DNA of 64,000 nucleotides. It comes from Paracoccus indicus. Its GTDB lineage: Bacteria; Pseudomonadota; Alphaproteobacteria; Rhodobacterales; Rhodobacteraceae. The notes beneath the pieces are model-generated. The model ran no database searches. It was given only the letters and a program-made list of their open reading frames with translations, and was not told the DNA's origin. The stretch is from contig NZ_PYWA01000008.1 of the NCBI RefSeq assembly GCF_003056335.1, forward strand, positions 92,484-156,483, read 5' to 3'. Numbering within the stretch: the first letter of the stretch is position 1; every line of letters begins with the position of its first letter. This document shows positions 27,316-37,866 of the stretch, piece by piece. A program made the position numbers and the translations under genes.

Positions 27316-28113
27316 ATGACGACCCCGCAACGCGAGACGTCCGATGGCACCGTGGGCCGCACGCTGGCCGTGCTGGACCTGGTGGCCGAATTCGGCCGCC
27401 CCGTCCGCTTTGCCGAGATCCTGCCCAAGGCCGGCCTGCCCAAGGCGACGCTGTATCGTTTCCTGCAGACATTGGCGCGGCAGGACATGCTGGCGTTCGA
27501 CGACAACCGCCAGACCTATGCACCGGGCATGCGGCTTGTGCGGCTGGCGCATTCGGCTTGGGCGCAGTCCAGCCTTGCCCCCGTCGCGCAGGACGTCATG
27601 GACCGCCTGGCGCGCGAGATCGGGCAGACCGTGCATCTGGCCCAGCTGGACAATGGCGCGGTGCTTTACGTCGACAAGCGCAATGCCCGCCAGCCGGTCG
27701 AGATGTTCGCCCAATCCGGCAAGGTCGGCCCCGCCTATTGCACCGGTGTCGGCAAGGCGATGCTGGCCCATCTGCCCGAGGATCGTCTGGCGCAGGCCAT
27801 CGCGCGACAGTCCTTCCATGCCCATACCGACCGCACCTTGAGAACGCCCGAAGCCCTGCGCGACGAACTGACCCGCATCCGCGAACGCGGTTACGCCTTG
27901 GACGATGAGGAGCACGAGGTCGGCATCGCCTGCATCGCCGCCCCCATCCTGTCGGGCAATGGCCGGGTCATCGGCGCCATATCCGTGACCACCACCACCG
28001 CCACGACCAGCCGCGAACAGCTGCTGGCGCTGGCCGGTCCCGTCAAAGAAGCCGCGGCGCAGATCGCCGCAGCCGCCGACACATGGCGGTTCCCCGAACA
28101 CAAGCAAGCATGA
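27316..28113 (+). CDS. IclR family transcriptional regulator
   Basis: 265 residues. The N-terminal winged helix includes GTVGRTLAVLDLVAEFGRPV and AGLPKATLYRFLQTLARQDM. The C-terminal IclR effector domain includes VLYVDKRNARQPVEMFAQSG, PAYCTGVGKAMLAHL and GIACIAAPILSGNGRVIGAI. GGAGG precedes ATG 27316 by 8 bases. The weaker upstream start at 27277 is less likely. It is divergent from the importer operon and first in the plus-strand operon with ATPase, dehydrogenase, dehydratase and beta-galactosidase. It probably controls both; a galactonate-pathway intermediate is a likely effector (inference). Confidence 0.92.
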   Translation: MTTPQRETSDGTVGRTLAVLDLVAEFGRPVRFAEILPKAGLPKATLYRFLQTLARQDMLAFDDNRQTYAPGMRLVRLAHSAWAQSSLAPVAQDVMDRLAREIGQTVHLAQLDNGAVLYVDKRNARQPVEMFAQSGKVGPAYCTGVGKAMLAHLPEDRLAQAIARQSFHAHTDRTLRTPEALRDELTRIRERGYALDDEEHEVGIACIAAPILSGNGRVIGAISVTTTTATTSREQLLALAGPVKEAAAQIAAAADTWRFPEHKQA

Positions 28114-28120
28114 GGTTGCC

Positions 28121-29172
<1,052 letters not shown>

Positions 29173-29176
<4 letters not shown>

Positions 29177-30102
29177 GCGATATCGACCTTGCCCTTGTGG
29201 GCCTGGGCACCATCGCCCGCGCCCAGCATCTTCCCGCCATCGCCGCAACGCCGGGCATGACCCTGACCGCCATAGCCAGCCGCAATGCGCAGCTGGACGG
29301 GGTGGCGAATTTTACCGACGTCCAGACGCTGCTGGACGATTTGCACGACGTCCAGGCGGTCTCGCTCTGCACGCCGCCGCAGGGGCGGTTCGAACAGGCG
29401 ATGGCCGTGCTGCGCGCGGATTGCCACCTGATGCTGGAAAAGCCGCCCGGTGCCACATTGTCGGAACTGCAGCTGCTGTCCACCGAGGCGCAATCCCGCA
29501 GCCTGACGATCTTCGCGACATGGCATTCGCGCGAAGCCGCCGCTGTCGATCAGGCGCGCGACTGGCTGGCCGATCGCACCATCCACGCCACCCATATCGA
29601 CTGGTGCGAGGATGTCCGCAAATGGCATCCCGGCCAGGACTGGATCTGGCAGCCGGGCGGGCTCGGCGTCTTCGATCCGGGCATCAACGCCCTGTCGATC
29701 CTGACCGCCGTGCTGCCGGGTCCGGTGCGCCTGACCGGTGCCGATCTGCATATCCCCGAAAACCGCCAGACCCCCATCGCCGCCGAACTGACCATGGATG
29801 CGGGCCATCCCGTCACCGCCCGTCTGGACTGGCGCCAGCAGGGGGCCGACCTGTGGCAGATCCGCTTCGACACCGATGCGGGCACGGCGCTGCTGGATCA
29901 GGGCGGCGCGCGCTTCAGCGTCGATGGCGAGACCGTCGCGCAGGGTGAAAACGCCGAATACGCCCGCCTCTATGCCCGTTTCCGCGACCTGATCGCCAAT
30001 GGCGACAGCGATCTGGACCTGTCGCCCCTGCGCCTTGTCGCGGATGCCTTTCTGACCGGCCGCCACCACGCGGCCCCCGCATTTCAGGACCAAGACCCAT
30101 GA
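29173..30102 (+). CDS. Gfo/Idh/MocA oxidoreductase, probable D-galactose 1-dehydrogenase
   Basis: Predicted to oxidise D-galactose to galactonolactone with NAD(P)+, opening the De Ley-Doudoroff pathway. Rossmann fold DLALVGLGTIARAQHLPAIA, the EKP motif in HLMLEKPPGATLSELQ, and a C-terminal domain with GLGVFDPGINALSIL. Length 309 aa. The sequence pattern and its place between transporter and galactonate dehydratase fit bacterial galactose dehydrogenases; L-arabinose or D-fucose could also be accepted by such enzymes. Confidence 0.85.
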
Positions 30103-31247
30103 AGATCACCCAAGTCGAAACCTTCATCGTTCCTCCGCGCTGGTGCTTCGTGAAGATCAGCACCGACGAAGGGATCAGCGGTTGGGGCGAACCCGTCCTC
30201 GAAGGTCGCGCCGCCACCGTCGCCGCCTGCGTCGAGGAGCTGTCCGATTACCTGATCGGGCGCGACCCCGGGCTGATCCAGGACCATTGGACGGTCATGT
30301 ATCGCGCCGGTTTCTATCGTGGCGGCGGCATCCACATGTCAGCCATCGCGGGCATCGACCAGGCGCTGTGGGACATCAAGGGCAAGGCGCTTGGCGTGCC
30401 GGTGCATTCGCTGCTGGGCGGGCAGTTGCGCGACCGCATCCGCGTCTATAGCTGGATCGGCGGCGACCGTCCGGGCGACACGGCGCGGATGGCACGCGAC
30501 TGCGGCGATCGTGGCTTCACCGCCGTCAAGATGAACGGCACCGAGGAGATGCAGTTCGTCGACAGTCACGCCAAGGTCGATCAGGTGCTGGAACGCGTGC
30601 AGGCCATTCGCGAGGAGATGGGCCCCGATTTCGGCATCGGCATCGATTTCCACGGCCGCGTGCATCGCCCCATGGCCAAGGTGCTGGCGAAGGAGCTGGA
30701 GCCCTTCCGCCTGATGTTCATCGAGGAGCCGGTCCTGTCGGAACATGCCGAGGCGCTGCGCGAGATCGCCAACCATTGTTCCACCCCGATCGCGCTTGGC
30801 GAACGGCTCTACAGCCGGTGGGACTTCAAGGCGATCCTGCAGAACGGCTTTGCCGACATCATCCAGCCCGACCCCAGCCATTCGGGCGGCATCACCGAGA
30901 CCTATCGCATCGCCGCCATGGCCGAGTCCTACGACGTGGCATTGGCGCTGCACTGCCCGCTTGGTCCCATCGCGCTGGCCGCGAACCTGCAGCTGGATGC
31001 CGTCTGCTACAACGCCTTCATCCAGGAACAGTCGCTTGGGATCCACTACAACAAGGGCAGCGACCTGCTGGATTACCTGGTCGATCCGTCGGTCTTCAAA
31101 TACGAGGACGGCTTCGTCGCCATCCCGCAGGGCCCAGGCCTTGGCATCGAGGTCGATGAGGCCAAGGTCCGCCAAATGGCCACCGAAGGCCATCGCTGGC
31201 GCAACCCCATCTGGCGCCATGCCGACGGCAGCTTTGCAGAGTGGTGA
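30099..31247 (+). CDS. dgoD: D-galactonate dehydratase
   Basis: Dehydrates galactonate to 2-keto-3-deoxygalactonate. Enolase superfamily, 382 aa like known DgoD. The N-terminal capping domain starts MKITQVETFIVPPRWCFVKI. The barrel has metal ligands in GIGIDFHGRVHRP (Asp), FIEEPVLSEH (Glu) and IALGERLYSRWDF (Glu), with the general-base His in ALHCPLGPIALAANLQ. It overlaps the dehydrogenase stop by 4 bases. Confidence 0.94.
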   Translation: MKITQVETFIVPPRWCFVKISTDEGISGWGEPVLEGRAATVAACVEELSDYLIGRDPGLIQDHWTVMYRAGFYRGGGIHMSAIAGIDQALWDIKGKALGVPVHSLLGGQLRDRIRVYSWIGGDRPGDTARMARDCGDRGFTAVKMNGTEEMQFVDSHAKVDQVLERVQAIREEMGPDFGIGIDFHGRVHRPMAKVLAKELEPFRLMFIEEPVLSEHAEALREIANHCSTPIALGERLYSRWDFKAILQNGFADIIQPDPSHSGGITETYRIAAMAESYDVALALHCPLGPIALAANLQLDAVCYNAFIQEQSLGIHYNKGSDLLDYLVDPSVFKYEDGFVAIPQGPGLGIEVDEAKVRQMATEGHRWRNPIWRHADGSFAEW

Positions 31248-31249
31248 TC

Positions 31250-33451
31250 ATGCGACAGGTTCTGAAACTCAACGACGGCTGGATCTTCTCGGACGGCTTC
31301 GACGAAGGCCATATCGGTGCCCCGCGCGAGGGCGAAACCATCACCTTGCCGCATAATGCCGTCGACCTGCCGCTGAGCTATTTCGACGAGACCAGCTATC
31401 AGCGCCCCTTCACCTATCAGCGCCATTTGACATGGGACGACGCTTGGGCGGGCAAGCGGGTGCAGCTGCAATTCGACGGCGCGATGGCCGACAGCGTGGT
31501 CTGGGTGAACGGCACGCAGGTCGTGGCGCATGCCGATGGCTATACGCCCTTCTGGGCCGATCTGACCGACCACCTGCGCCCCGGCGACAACCTGATCACG
31601 GTGCGCGTGGACGGGTCGGAAAACCCCGCGATCCCGCCCTTCGGCGCGCAGATCGACTATCTGACCTATGCGGGCATCTATCGCGATGTCTGGCTGCGGG
31701 TGCTGCCCGAACGCCATCTGGTCAATGCGCGGGTGCTGACGCCCGATGCGCTGGCCGACGCCAAGACCGTGGTGGTACGCCCCGAAACGACGGCGCCGGG
31801 TCCGGTGCGCGCGCGCCTGCTGGATGGCGACCGCGAGATCGCCGCGACCGAGGGCGAGGGCGATCTGAACTTCGCGGGCCTGACCGGCCTGCGCCTGTGG
31901 TCGATGGATGACCCCGCACTCTATATCATCGAGCTGAGCCTGCCCGACAGCGGCGATGTCACCACCCACCGCTTTGGGTTCCGCACCGCAGAATGGACGC
32001 CCGAGGGCTTTCTGCTGAACGGCCAGCCGGTCAAGCTGCGCGGACTGAATCGCCATCAAAGCTATCCCCACGCGGGCTATGCCGCCGGACGTCATGCGCA
32101 GGAACGCGACGCCGAGATCCTGAAGCGCGACCTCGGATGCAACATGGTGCGGACCTCGCATTATCCGCAAAGCCCCTGGTTCCTGGACCGCTGCGACGAA
32201 CTTGGCCTGCTGGTCTTCGAGGAAATCCCCGGCTGGCAGCATATCGGCAACAAGGCCTGGCAGGATCGCAGCGTCGAAAACGTCCGCGCCATGATCCGCC
32301 GCGACTGGAACCATCCCAGCATCGTCATCTGGGGCGTGCGCATCAACGAAAGCCCCGACGACCACGACTTTTATGTCCGCACCAACGCCGCGGCGCGTGA
32401 ATTGGACCCGACGCGGGGCACCGGCGGCGTCCGCTGCATCCCCGACAGCGAATTGCTGGAGGACGTCTATACGATGAACGACTTCATCCTGGACGAATCC
32501 GAGCTGCCGCTGATCCAGCGTCCGCGCACGCCCCTGCGCCCGCGTGAGGAGGTGACAGGCCTGAAGACGCCCGTTCCCTATCTGGTGACGGAATACAACG
32601 GCCACATGTTCCCCACCAAGGCGCAGGACCCCGAGCTTCGCCAGATCGAGCATGTCCTACGGCACCTGGACGTGCTGAACGCGGCCCATGGCGATCCGCA
32701 GGTCTCGGGCTCGATCGGCTGGTGCATGTTCGACTACAACACGCACAAGGACTTCGGCGCGGGAGACCGCATCTGCCACCACGGCGTCATGGACATCTGG
32801 CGCGAACCCAAGTTCGCCGCCCATGCCTATGGCAGCCAGAAACCGCCCGCTGAGGGCGTGGTGATGCAGCCCGTGACCTTCTGGGCGCGGGGTGAGCGTA
32901 ATATCGGAGGCATCCTGCCCCTGATCGTCCTGACCAACTGCGACGAGGTCGAGTTTGAATGCGCGGGCGTCACGCGCCGCGTCGGTCCGGACCGCGAACG
33001 CTTTCCGCATCTGCCGCATCCGCCCGTCATCATCGACCACCGCCACATCAGCGCGGCCGAGCTGGGCGAATGGGGCATGAGCTGGCACCCCGGCCGTATC
33101 ACCGGGTATCTGGACGGCAAGCCTGTTGCCCGGCGGGACTTCGTGGCCGATCCGCTGCCGACCAAGCTGCAGATCGATCCTGACATGGACCGGCTGCCGG
33201 CCGATGCGGACATCGATCTGCGGGTGATGCTGCGGGCGCTGGATCAGGCGGGCAACCGCCTGCCGTTCCTTGACGGGGCGGTGCAGGTGCAGATCGACGG
33301 CCCGGCGCGGTTGATCGGACCATCCCTGCGAATGCTGCAAGGGGGAACCACCGGCATGTGGCTGCGCCTGACGGGGCAGGCAGGTCCGGTGACCATCACT
33401 GCGCGTCTGGATCAGTTCCCAACGGCGACGGCCACCATCAGCGTCGGCTAG
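31250..33451 (+). CDS. glycoside hydrolase family 2, probable beta-galactosidase
   Basis: 733-residue GH2 enzyme: sugar-binding jelly roll (residues about 1-150, FDGAMADSVVWVNGTQVVAH), immunoglobulin-like domain, TIM barrel with GLNRHQSYPHAGYA, acid/base Glu in IVIWGVRINESPDD, nucleophile Glu in PYLVTEYNGHMFPT, then GWCMFDYNTHKDFGAG and extra C-terminal beta domains. No signal peptide. ATG 31250 lies 2 bases after the dgoD stop. Context supports beta-galactosidase; beta-glucuronidase or another GH2 activity is possible. It converges on the next gene with interlocked stop codons at CTAG 33448-33451. Confidence 0.87.
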   Translation: MRQVLKLNDGWIFSDGFDEGHIGAPREGETITLPHNAVDLPLSYFDETSYQRPFTYQRHLTWDDAWAGKRVQLQFDGAMADSVVWVNGTQVVAHADGYTPFWADLTDHLRPGDNLITVRVDGSENPAIPPFGAQIDYLTYAGIYRDVWLRVLPERHLVNARVLTPDALADAKTVVVRPETTAPGPVRARLLDGDREIAATEGEGDLNFAGLTGLRLWSMDDPALYIIELSLPDSGDVTTHRFGFRTAEWTPEGFLLNGQPVKLRGLNRHQSYPHAGYAAGRHAQERDAEILKRDLGCNMVRTSHYPQSPWFLDRCDELGLLVFEEIPGWQHIGNKAWQDRSVENVRAMIRRDWNHPSIVIWGVRINESPDDHDFYVRTNAAARELDPTRGTGGVRCIPDSELLEDVYTMNDFILDESELPLIQRPRTPLRPREEVTGLKTPVPYLVTEYNGHMFPTKAQDPELRQIEHVLRHLDVLNAAHGDPQVSGSIGWCMFDYNTHKDFGAGDRICHHGVMDIWREPKFAAHAYGSQKPPAEGVVMQPVTFWARGERNIGGILPLIVLTNCDEVEFECAGVTRRVGPDRERFPHLPHPPVIIDHRHISAAELGEWGMSWHPGRITGYLDGKPVARRDFVADPLPTKLQIDPDMDRLPADADIDLRVMLRALDQAGNRLPFLDGAVQVQIDGPARLIGPSLRMLQGGTTGMWLRLTGQAGPVTITARLDQFPTATATISVG

Positions 33452-34206
33452 GCCTTGGCCAACTTGCCCTCGACCCGGCGGAAGGCGGCCTGCAATTCGC
33501 GGCTGAATTCGCCTGGCTGGAAGCTGCGCAGGCCCGAATGGGCGGCACAGAGGTGGCGCAGGTCCTGGCACTGCGCCGCCAGTTCGTCGATCCAGGCCTT
33601 CAGGTCCTGCAAAGCATGGGGTTCGGGTTTCATCGCCTCCGCCATCGTCGGATGCAGGAAGACCCTCGGCCTGGGAAAGAAGCGCTTCAGCAGGCGCGGC
33701 ACTGGCATCAGGTTGATCGTGTCATCGACATGCAGCGTGCGGCTGGCCATATGCCATGCCAGCAGCGATCCGGCATGCACTTTGTCGTTGCCGTCGATGT
33801 ATTCGATCCCCCTCGGCATCGAAAACTGCAGGTCGTCCGCAAACATCGCCGCGACTTCGGCGGATTCGACAGGCTGCGGCTGCCAATCCAGCTTGGGGTG
33901 CTTTTCCCAGTGGCGGCGCGAACCATAGAGCCTAGCGTCGGGAAAATCCTGCGCGATCCCGGCGCAATGCAGGGTGTGATGCGGATGCAGGTTCAGCACG
34001 GCCCTGACTGCGCGTCCCTGATCGGTCAGCTGCATCACCCGGTCGCGGATATTGCCGGTCAGCGGATAGCTGTCCAGCATGGCAAAGCCGCCGTCCGACA
34101 GGCGCACCAACCCGGCCTGCGTGCCGACGTTCAGCACGCCGCCCAGTTTCAGATCGCCGCGGATGGTCCAGAAACCCTGGCCCAGATCGTGGATCGCCTC
34201 GGTCAT
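33448..34206 (-). CDS. metallo-beta-lactamase-fold-like protein with unusual metal motif
   Basis: 252 residues with lactamase-like opening FWTIRGDLKLGGVLNVGTQA and VRLSDGGFAMLDSYPL. Where MBL proteins have HxHxDH it reads LNLHPHHTLHCAG, so the Asp ligand is missing although several His remain. A second His set (LAWHMASRTLHVDDTINLMP) matches the later MBL region. It may be a non-hydrolytic MBL relative. It lies 15 bases from the flavin reductase stop upstream, same strand, possibly the same operon as the reductase and aldehyde dehydrogenase. Confidence 0.65.
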   Translation of the reverse strand: MTEAIHDLGQGFWTIRGDLKLGGVLNVGTQAGLVRLSDGGFAMLDSYPLTGNIRDRVMQLTDQGRAVRAVLNLHPHHTLHCAGIAQDFPDARLYGSRRHWEKHPKLDWQPQPVESAEVAAMFADDLQFSMPRGIEYIDGNDKVHAGSLLAWHMASRTLHVDDTINLMPVPRLLKRFFPRPRVFLHPTMAEAMKPEPHALQDLKAWIDELAAQCQDLRHLCAAHSGLRSFQPGEFSRELQAAFRRVEGKLAKA

Positions 34207-34221
34207 GGTCGTCCTTTCGGT

Positions 34222-35637
34222 CTATGCGCCCGGCGGGCAGGCGCTGTCCTGATTGGCGGGCTGGTGCTGGCCCGCCTTGGCGCAGATATCGCGCAGGGCG
34301 GGCTTCATGCCCTCCTCGAGCGTGGGGTGATAGAAGGGCAGGGACAGCAGATCCATGGCGGTCAGACCACGCTCGATGGCCCAGACCAGCAGATGCGACA
34401 GATGCTCGGCCCCCGGTGCGCAGAATTCGGCCCCCAGCAGGCGGCCCTGCGGATCGGCATGAACCACCATGCAGCCCATAGCACGTCCTTCGGCGCGGGC
34501 GCGGCCTTGATTGGAATAATCCGCCCGACCCATCAGCGCACTCGGCGGTGCGATCCCGACCGAGGCATGCGGCGGATCGGTGAAGATCATCGAGAATGCG
34601 GTCTTGCGTTGATCCGGCGTCACCACCGGATATTGCGCGGCATTGCTGCCCGCGATGGCCCCCTCGTCCGAGGCTTCATGCAGCAAAGGCGCATCGGCAT
34701 CCGCATCCCCGGCCATGAAGACCGGCGCATCGCCACATTGCAGCGTCTGGCGGTTGAACAGCGGCGTTCCGTGATCGTCCAACGCCAGACCGGATTGATC
34801 CAGCCCCAGCCCCTCAAGGTTCGGCGGACGCCCCACCGCGATCAGCACATGCGAAAAGACCGCCTGACCGTTGTCACCACCCGACCATTCGACCATGACG
34901 CCCCCATTCACGGGCTTGGCTGAGGTGTCGCAGCCAAGGCGCAGGGTCATGTCGTCTTCGACCGCGTGCTGCAAAGCCTCTGCGACCTGCGGATCGCGGG
35001 CCTTGCCCAAGGTGCGGGACTTGTCGAACAGCGTCACCTTCACGCCAAGACGGCCCATCGCCTGCGCCATCTCGAGCCCGATGGGACCACCGCCGATGAC
35101 GGCCAGGCTTTCAGGCAGATCGGGCAGTTCAAAGATGGTCTCATTTGTCAGACCGCGATCGCCCAGATCCTTTAGCGGCGCGGGGATCAGCGTCGTCGAG
35201 CCGGTCGCGATGACGATGGCCTTGGCGCTGACCTGACGCCCGTCTTCCAAGACCAAGGTGTTCGGACCAGTGAAACGTGCGCGCGACCGGATGGCCACGC
35301 CCTCGGGCAGCTTGTCAAAGCTTTCGCGGGTGGCGGCGACGAAATGGTCACGCTCGTCGCGGACCCGCTGCATTACTGCCTTGCCGTCGATGCGCAGACC
35401 CTCGGCATGGACGCCGAAGACCGGCGCGCGGCGGATGTCATGGGCGGCATGGGCCGCCGCCAACAACAGTTTCGAGGGCATGCAGCCCGTGCTGGCGCAG
35501 AGCGTGCCCCGGAACTCGGGGTCGATCAGCAGGGTGCGGGCACCCTGCTTGCGCGCTGCGGCCTCGGCGGCGATGCCGGCGGTCCCGGCACCGATCACCG
35601 CCACGTCACAGGCCAGCCTGCCCTGATCACCGCTCAT
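34222..35637 (-). CDS. FAD-dependent pyridine nucleotide-disulfide oxidoreductase (Lpd-like)
   Basis: 471 residues, class I flavin disulfide reductase. FAD-binding VAVIGAGTAGIAAEAAARKQ, redox-active pair in RGTLCASTGCMPSKLL (CxxxxC), NAD-binding LAVIGGGPIGLEMAQAMGRL, and a dimerisation domain ending in LPFYHPTLEEGMKPALRD, where the HPT-E pair is kept. It resembles dihydrolipoyl dehydrogenase or mercuric reductase-like proteins, but no 2-oxoacid dehydrogenase or mer genes are nearby, so the substrate is unknown. Its start overlaps the aldehyde dehydrogenase stop by 4 bases. Confidence 0.87.
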   Translation of the reverse strand: MSGDQGRLACDVAVIGAGTAGIAAEAAARKQGARTLLIDPEFRGTLCASTGCMPSKLLLAAAHAAHDIRRAPVFGVHAEGLRIDGKAVMQRVRDERDHFVAATRESFDKLPEGVAIRSRARFTGPNTLVLEDGRQVSAKAIVIATGSTTLIPAPLKDLGDRGLTNETIFELPDLPESLAVIGGGPIGLEMAQAMGRLGVKVTLFDKSRTLGKARDPQVAEALQHAVEDDMTLRLGCDTSAKPVNGGVMVEWSGGDNGQAVFSHVLIAVGRPPNLEGLGLDQSGLALDDHGTPLFNRQTLQCGDAPVFMAGDADADAPLLHEASDEGAIAGSNAAQYPVVTPDQRKTAFSMIFTDPPHASVGIAPPSALMGRADYSNQGRARAEGRAMGCMVVHADPQGRLLGAEFCAPGAEHLSHLLVWAIERGLTAMDLLSLPFYHPTLEEGMKPALRDICAKAGQHQPANQDSACPPGA

Positions 35638-37013
35638 TTCAAAGTCACCGCCTTGATGTTGACGAATTCCATCATGCCGAAGCCGCCGTGTTCGCGGCCA
35701 TAGCCGGAATTCTTGACGCCGCCGAAGGGCATCGAGGGTTTGGCCACGTCGAAGCCGTTGATGAAGACCATGCCGGTGTCGAAATACTTGCTGGCCAGTT
35801 CGACGGCGCGATCCTCGTCCTTCGAGAAGATGCCGCCGCCAAGGCCGAACTCGCTGTCGTTGGCGATGCGCATGGCATCTTCGTCGTCCTTGGCACGGAT
35901 GACCGAAGCGACGGGGCCGAACAGCTCCTCCTCATAGGCGGGCTGACCGGGCTGGACGTTCTCCAGAACCGTCGCGGGATAGAAATACCCCTGACGGTCG
36001 GGGATTTCACCGCCACACAGCAGCTTGGCGCCCTTGTCGATGCTGTCCTGGACCTGCTTGTGCAATTCGTCGCGCAGATCCTTGCGGGCCATGGGGCCCA
36101 AACCCGTGGCTTCATCTTCGGGGTCGCCCAAGGTGACGTCCTGCATGGCCTTGGTATAGGCCGCGATGAACTGGTCGTAGACGGCATCGACCACGACGAA
36201 ACGCTTGGCATTCACGCAGGTCTGCCCGTTGTTGTAGAGGCGACCGGTGACGCAGGTCTTGACCGCCAGGTCGATGTCGGCATCCGACAGCACCAGATAG
36301 GCGTCGTTCGAGCCCAGCTCCATCACCGTCTTCTTCAGCGCCTTGCCAGCCTGCGCCGCCACGATGCGTCCCGCGGCCGAGCTGCCGGTCAGGGTCACAC
36401 CGCGCACCAGCTTGTGCTCGATCACCTTTTCCGAGGTGTCGTGGTCGATCAGCAGGACCGTGAACAGGTTCTTGGGCAGGCCCGCCCGTTCGATGATATC
36501 GCGCAGCATGATGCCGCTGCCGGTGACATTGGCCGCATGCTTTAGCAGGACGCCGTTCCCGGCCATCAGGTTGGCGATGGTGTAGCGCGCCGCCTGATAC
36601 AGCGGGAAGTTCCACGGCTGGATGCCATAGATGACGCCGGTCGGCTGATAGGTCACGATGCCCTTGCGGCTGCCCATCACCTCGCGCGTTTCGTCGGCCA
36701 GATGGTCGGGGCCGTGATCGGCGGTCCAGTCGCAGATGGCTGCGCACAACTCAACCTCGCCACGCGCATCCTCCAGGCGCTTGCCCATCTCGGCAGTCAT
36801 CAGGCGGGCGTATTCTTCCTTGCTGTTGCGCAGTTCCCGACCGATGGCGCGGATCTTCTCGGCGCGATCCTTGAGCGACACCAGACGCCAATCCAGGAAG
36901 GCCTCGTGGCAAGCCTCGACCTTTTCCAGCGCGCGATCGACGCCCTCGATGGGATAGGTGGTCAGCTTGGCCTCGGTATAGGGATTGACGGTGGTGATAT
37001 TGGCTTCGGTCAT
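35634..37013 (-). CDS. NAD(P)-dependent aldehyde dehydrogenase, succinate-semialdehyde type
   Basis: 459 residues, ALDH superfamily, closest in pattern to the Sad/GabD group. IQPWNFPLYQAARYTIANLM binds the cofactor region, the general-base Glu is in KKTVMELGSNDAYLVL, and the catalytic Cys in LYNNGQTCVNAKRFVV. C-terminal PSMPFGGVKNSGYGREHG is typical. ATG 37013 (MTEANITTVNPYTEA) starts the conserved domain; the open frame to 37436 extends into the anti-sigma gene. It is upstream of and overlapping the flavin reductase gene. Confidence 0.88.
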   Translation of the reverse strand: MTEANITTVNPYTEAKLTTYPIEGVDRALEKVEACHEAFLDWRLVSLKDRAEKIRAIGRELRNSKEEYARLMTAEMGKRLEDARGEVELCAAICDWTADHGPDHLADETREVMGSRKGIVTYQPTGVIYGIQPWNFPLYQAARYTIANLMAGNGVLLKHAANVTGSGIMLRDIIERAGLPKNLFTVLLIDHDTSEKVIEHKLVRGVTLTGSSAAGRIVAAQAGKALKKTVMELGSNDAYLVLSDADIDLAVKTCVTGRLYNNGQTCVNAKRFVVVDAVYDQFIAAYTKAMQDVTLGDPEDEATGLGPMARKDLRDELHKQVQDSIDKGAKLLCGGEIPDRQGYFYPATVLENVQPGQPAYEEELFGPVASVIRAKDDEDAMRIANDSEFGLGGGIFSKDEDRAVELASKYFDTGMVFINGFDVAKPSMPFGGVKNSGYGREHGGFGMMEFVNIKAVTLK

Positions 37014-37116
37014 GTGATGCTCCGATATTCGCTTGTCGCGTTTCGAGGCACCAACGGGACCCGCAGCCGCGCCGTTCCATGGCGGGGTCACACGGCTGCG
37101 TGACGTGATGTCGCGG

Positions 37117-37866
37117 TCAGACGCCGGATTGCGCCGCGGCCAGGCCCTTGGCGATGATCGGGCCGGTCGGGCGACCGGTGGGCGATCCGCCTTCGGGCTC
37201 CAGCGTGATCTCATAAAGCTGGTTGTCGCCGGGGGCGGGCAGATCGGGGCCGTGCAGCACCGTCGCCTGCGGGCCGTCCAGCACCCCAAGCGATTGCGGA
37301 CCCATCTGCGCCGAGGGCAGCGTCCAGGTCTGCAGGCTGTAACCCTGCGGCACGTCGATGTCGGCAACGAAGCGAATCTGGGCGGTGTCATTGCCGTAAT
37401 CGCTGACCACGGCACGCGGCTGCCCGTCGGGACCAAGCAGCACCGCCATCACGACGGGTTCGGGGCCGGGGCGCTGAAGGGCACCGCCGAAACCGAGGGC
37501 CACGCCCAGCACAAGCGCGGCAGCCACGCCTGCCATCCAGCGGCGCAGAGGTGCAGCGGGCAGATTGGCAGGGGTCGGGGCGACGGTCGGATCGCTGCCC
37601 AGCACTGGCGCGGGCGGGACAACGGCACCATCCTGCGGCGTCTGCGACACCTGATCGCGCAGGCGGGCGGCAAAGCCTTCGGGCAGGGCATGGGGCTTTG
37701 CCGACAGATCCAGAGGCATCAACGTCTCGCGCAGATGCGCCACGCGTTCAGCCAGTGCAGGGTCCCTTGCCATTACCGCCTCGAACAGTTCGGCGGCGGC
37801 AGGCGACATCAGGCCAAGCGCATAATCGTCGGCAAAGCCGGTCAGATCGTCCTGAAATCCGTTCAT
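37117..37866 (-). CDS. anti-sigma factor, RskA-type
   Basis: 249 residues. The N-terminal ~90 residues form a zinc-less anti-sigma-like helical domain (DDLTGFADDYALGLMSPAAA), followed by a Pro/Ala linker, one membrane segment (MAGVAAALVLGVALGFGGAL, about residues 120-140), and a periplasmic RskA domain (VPQGYSLQTWTLPSAQMGPQ, APGDNQLYEITLEPEGG). It should hold the partner sigma factor inactive at the membrane until a signal triggers release. Start ATG 37866 overlaps the sigma stop by 4 bases. Confidence 0.88.
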   Translation of the reverse strand: MNGFQDDLTGFADDYALGLMSPAAAELFEAVMARDPALAERVAHLRETLMPLDLSAKPHALPEGFAARLRDQVSQTPQDGAVVPPAPVLGSDPTVAPTPANLPAAPLRRWMAGVAAALVLGVALGFGGALQRPGPEPVVMAVLLGPDGQPRAVVSDYGNDTAQIRFVADIDVPQGYSLQTWTLPSAQMGPQSLGVLDGPQATVLHGPDLPAPGDNQLYEITLEPEGGSPTGRPTGPIIAKGLAAAQSGV

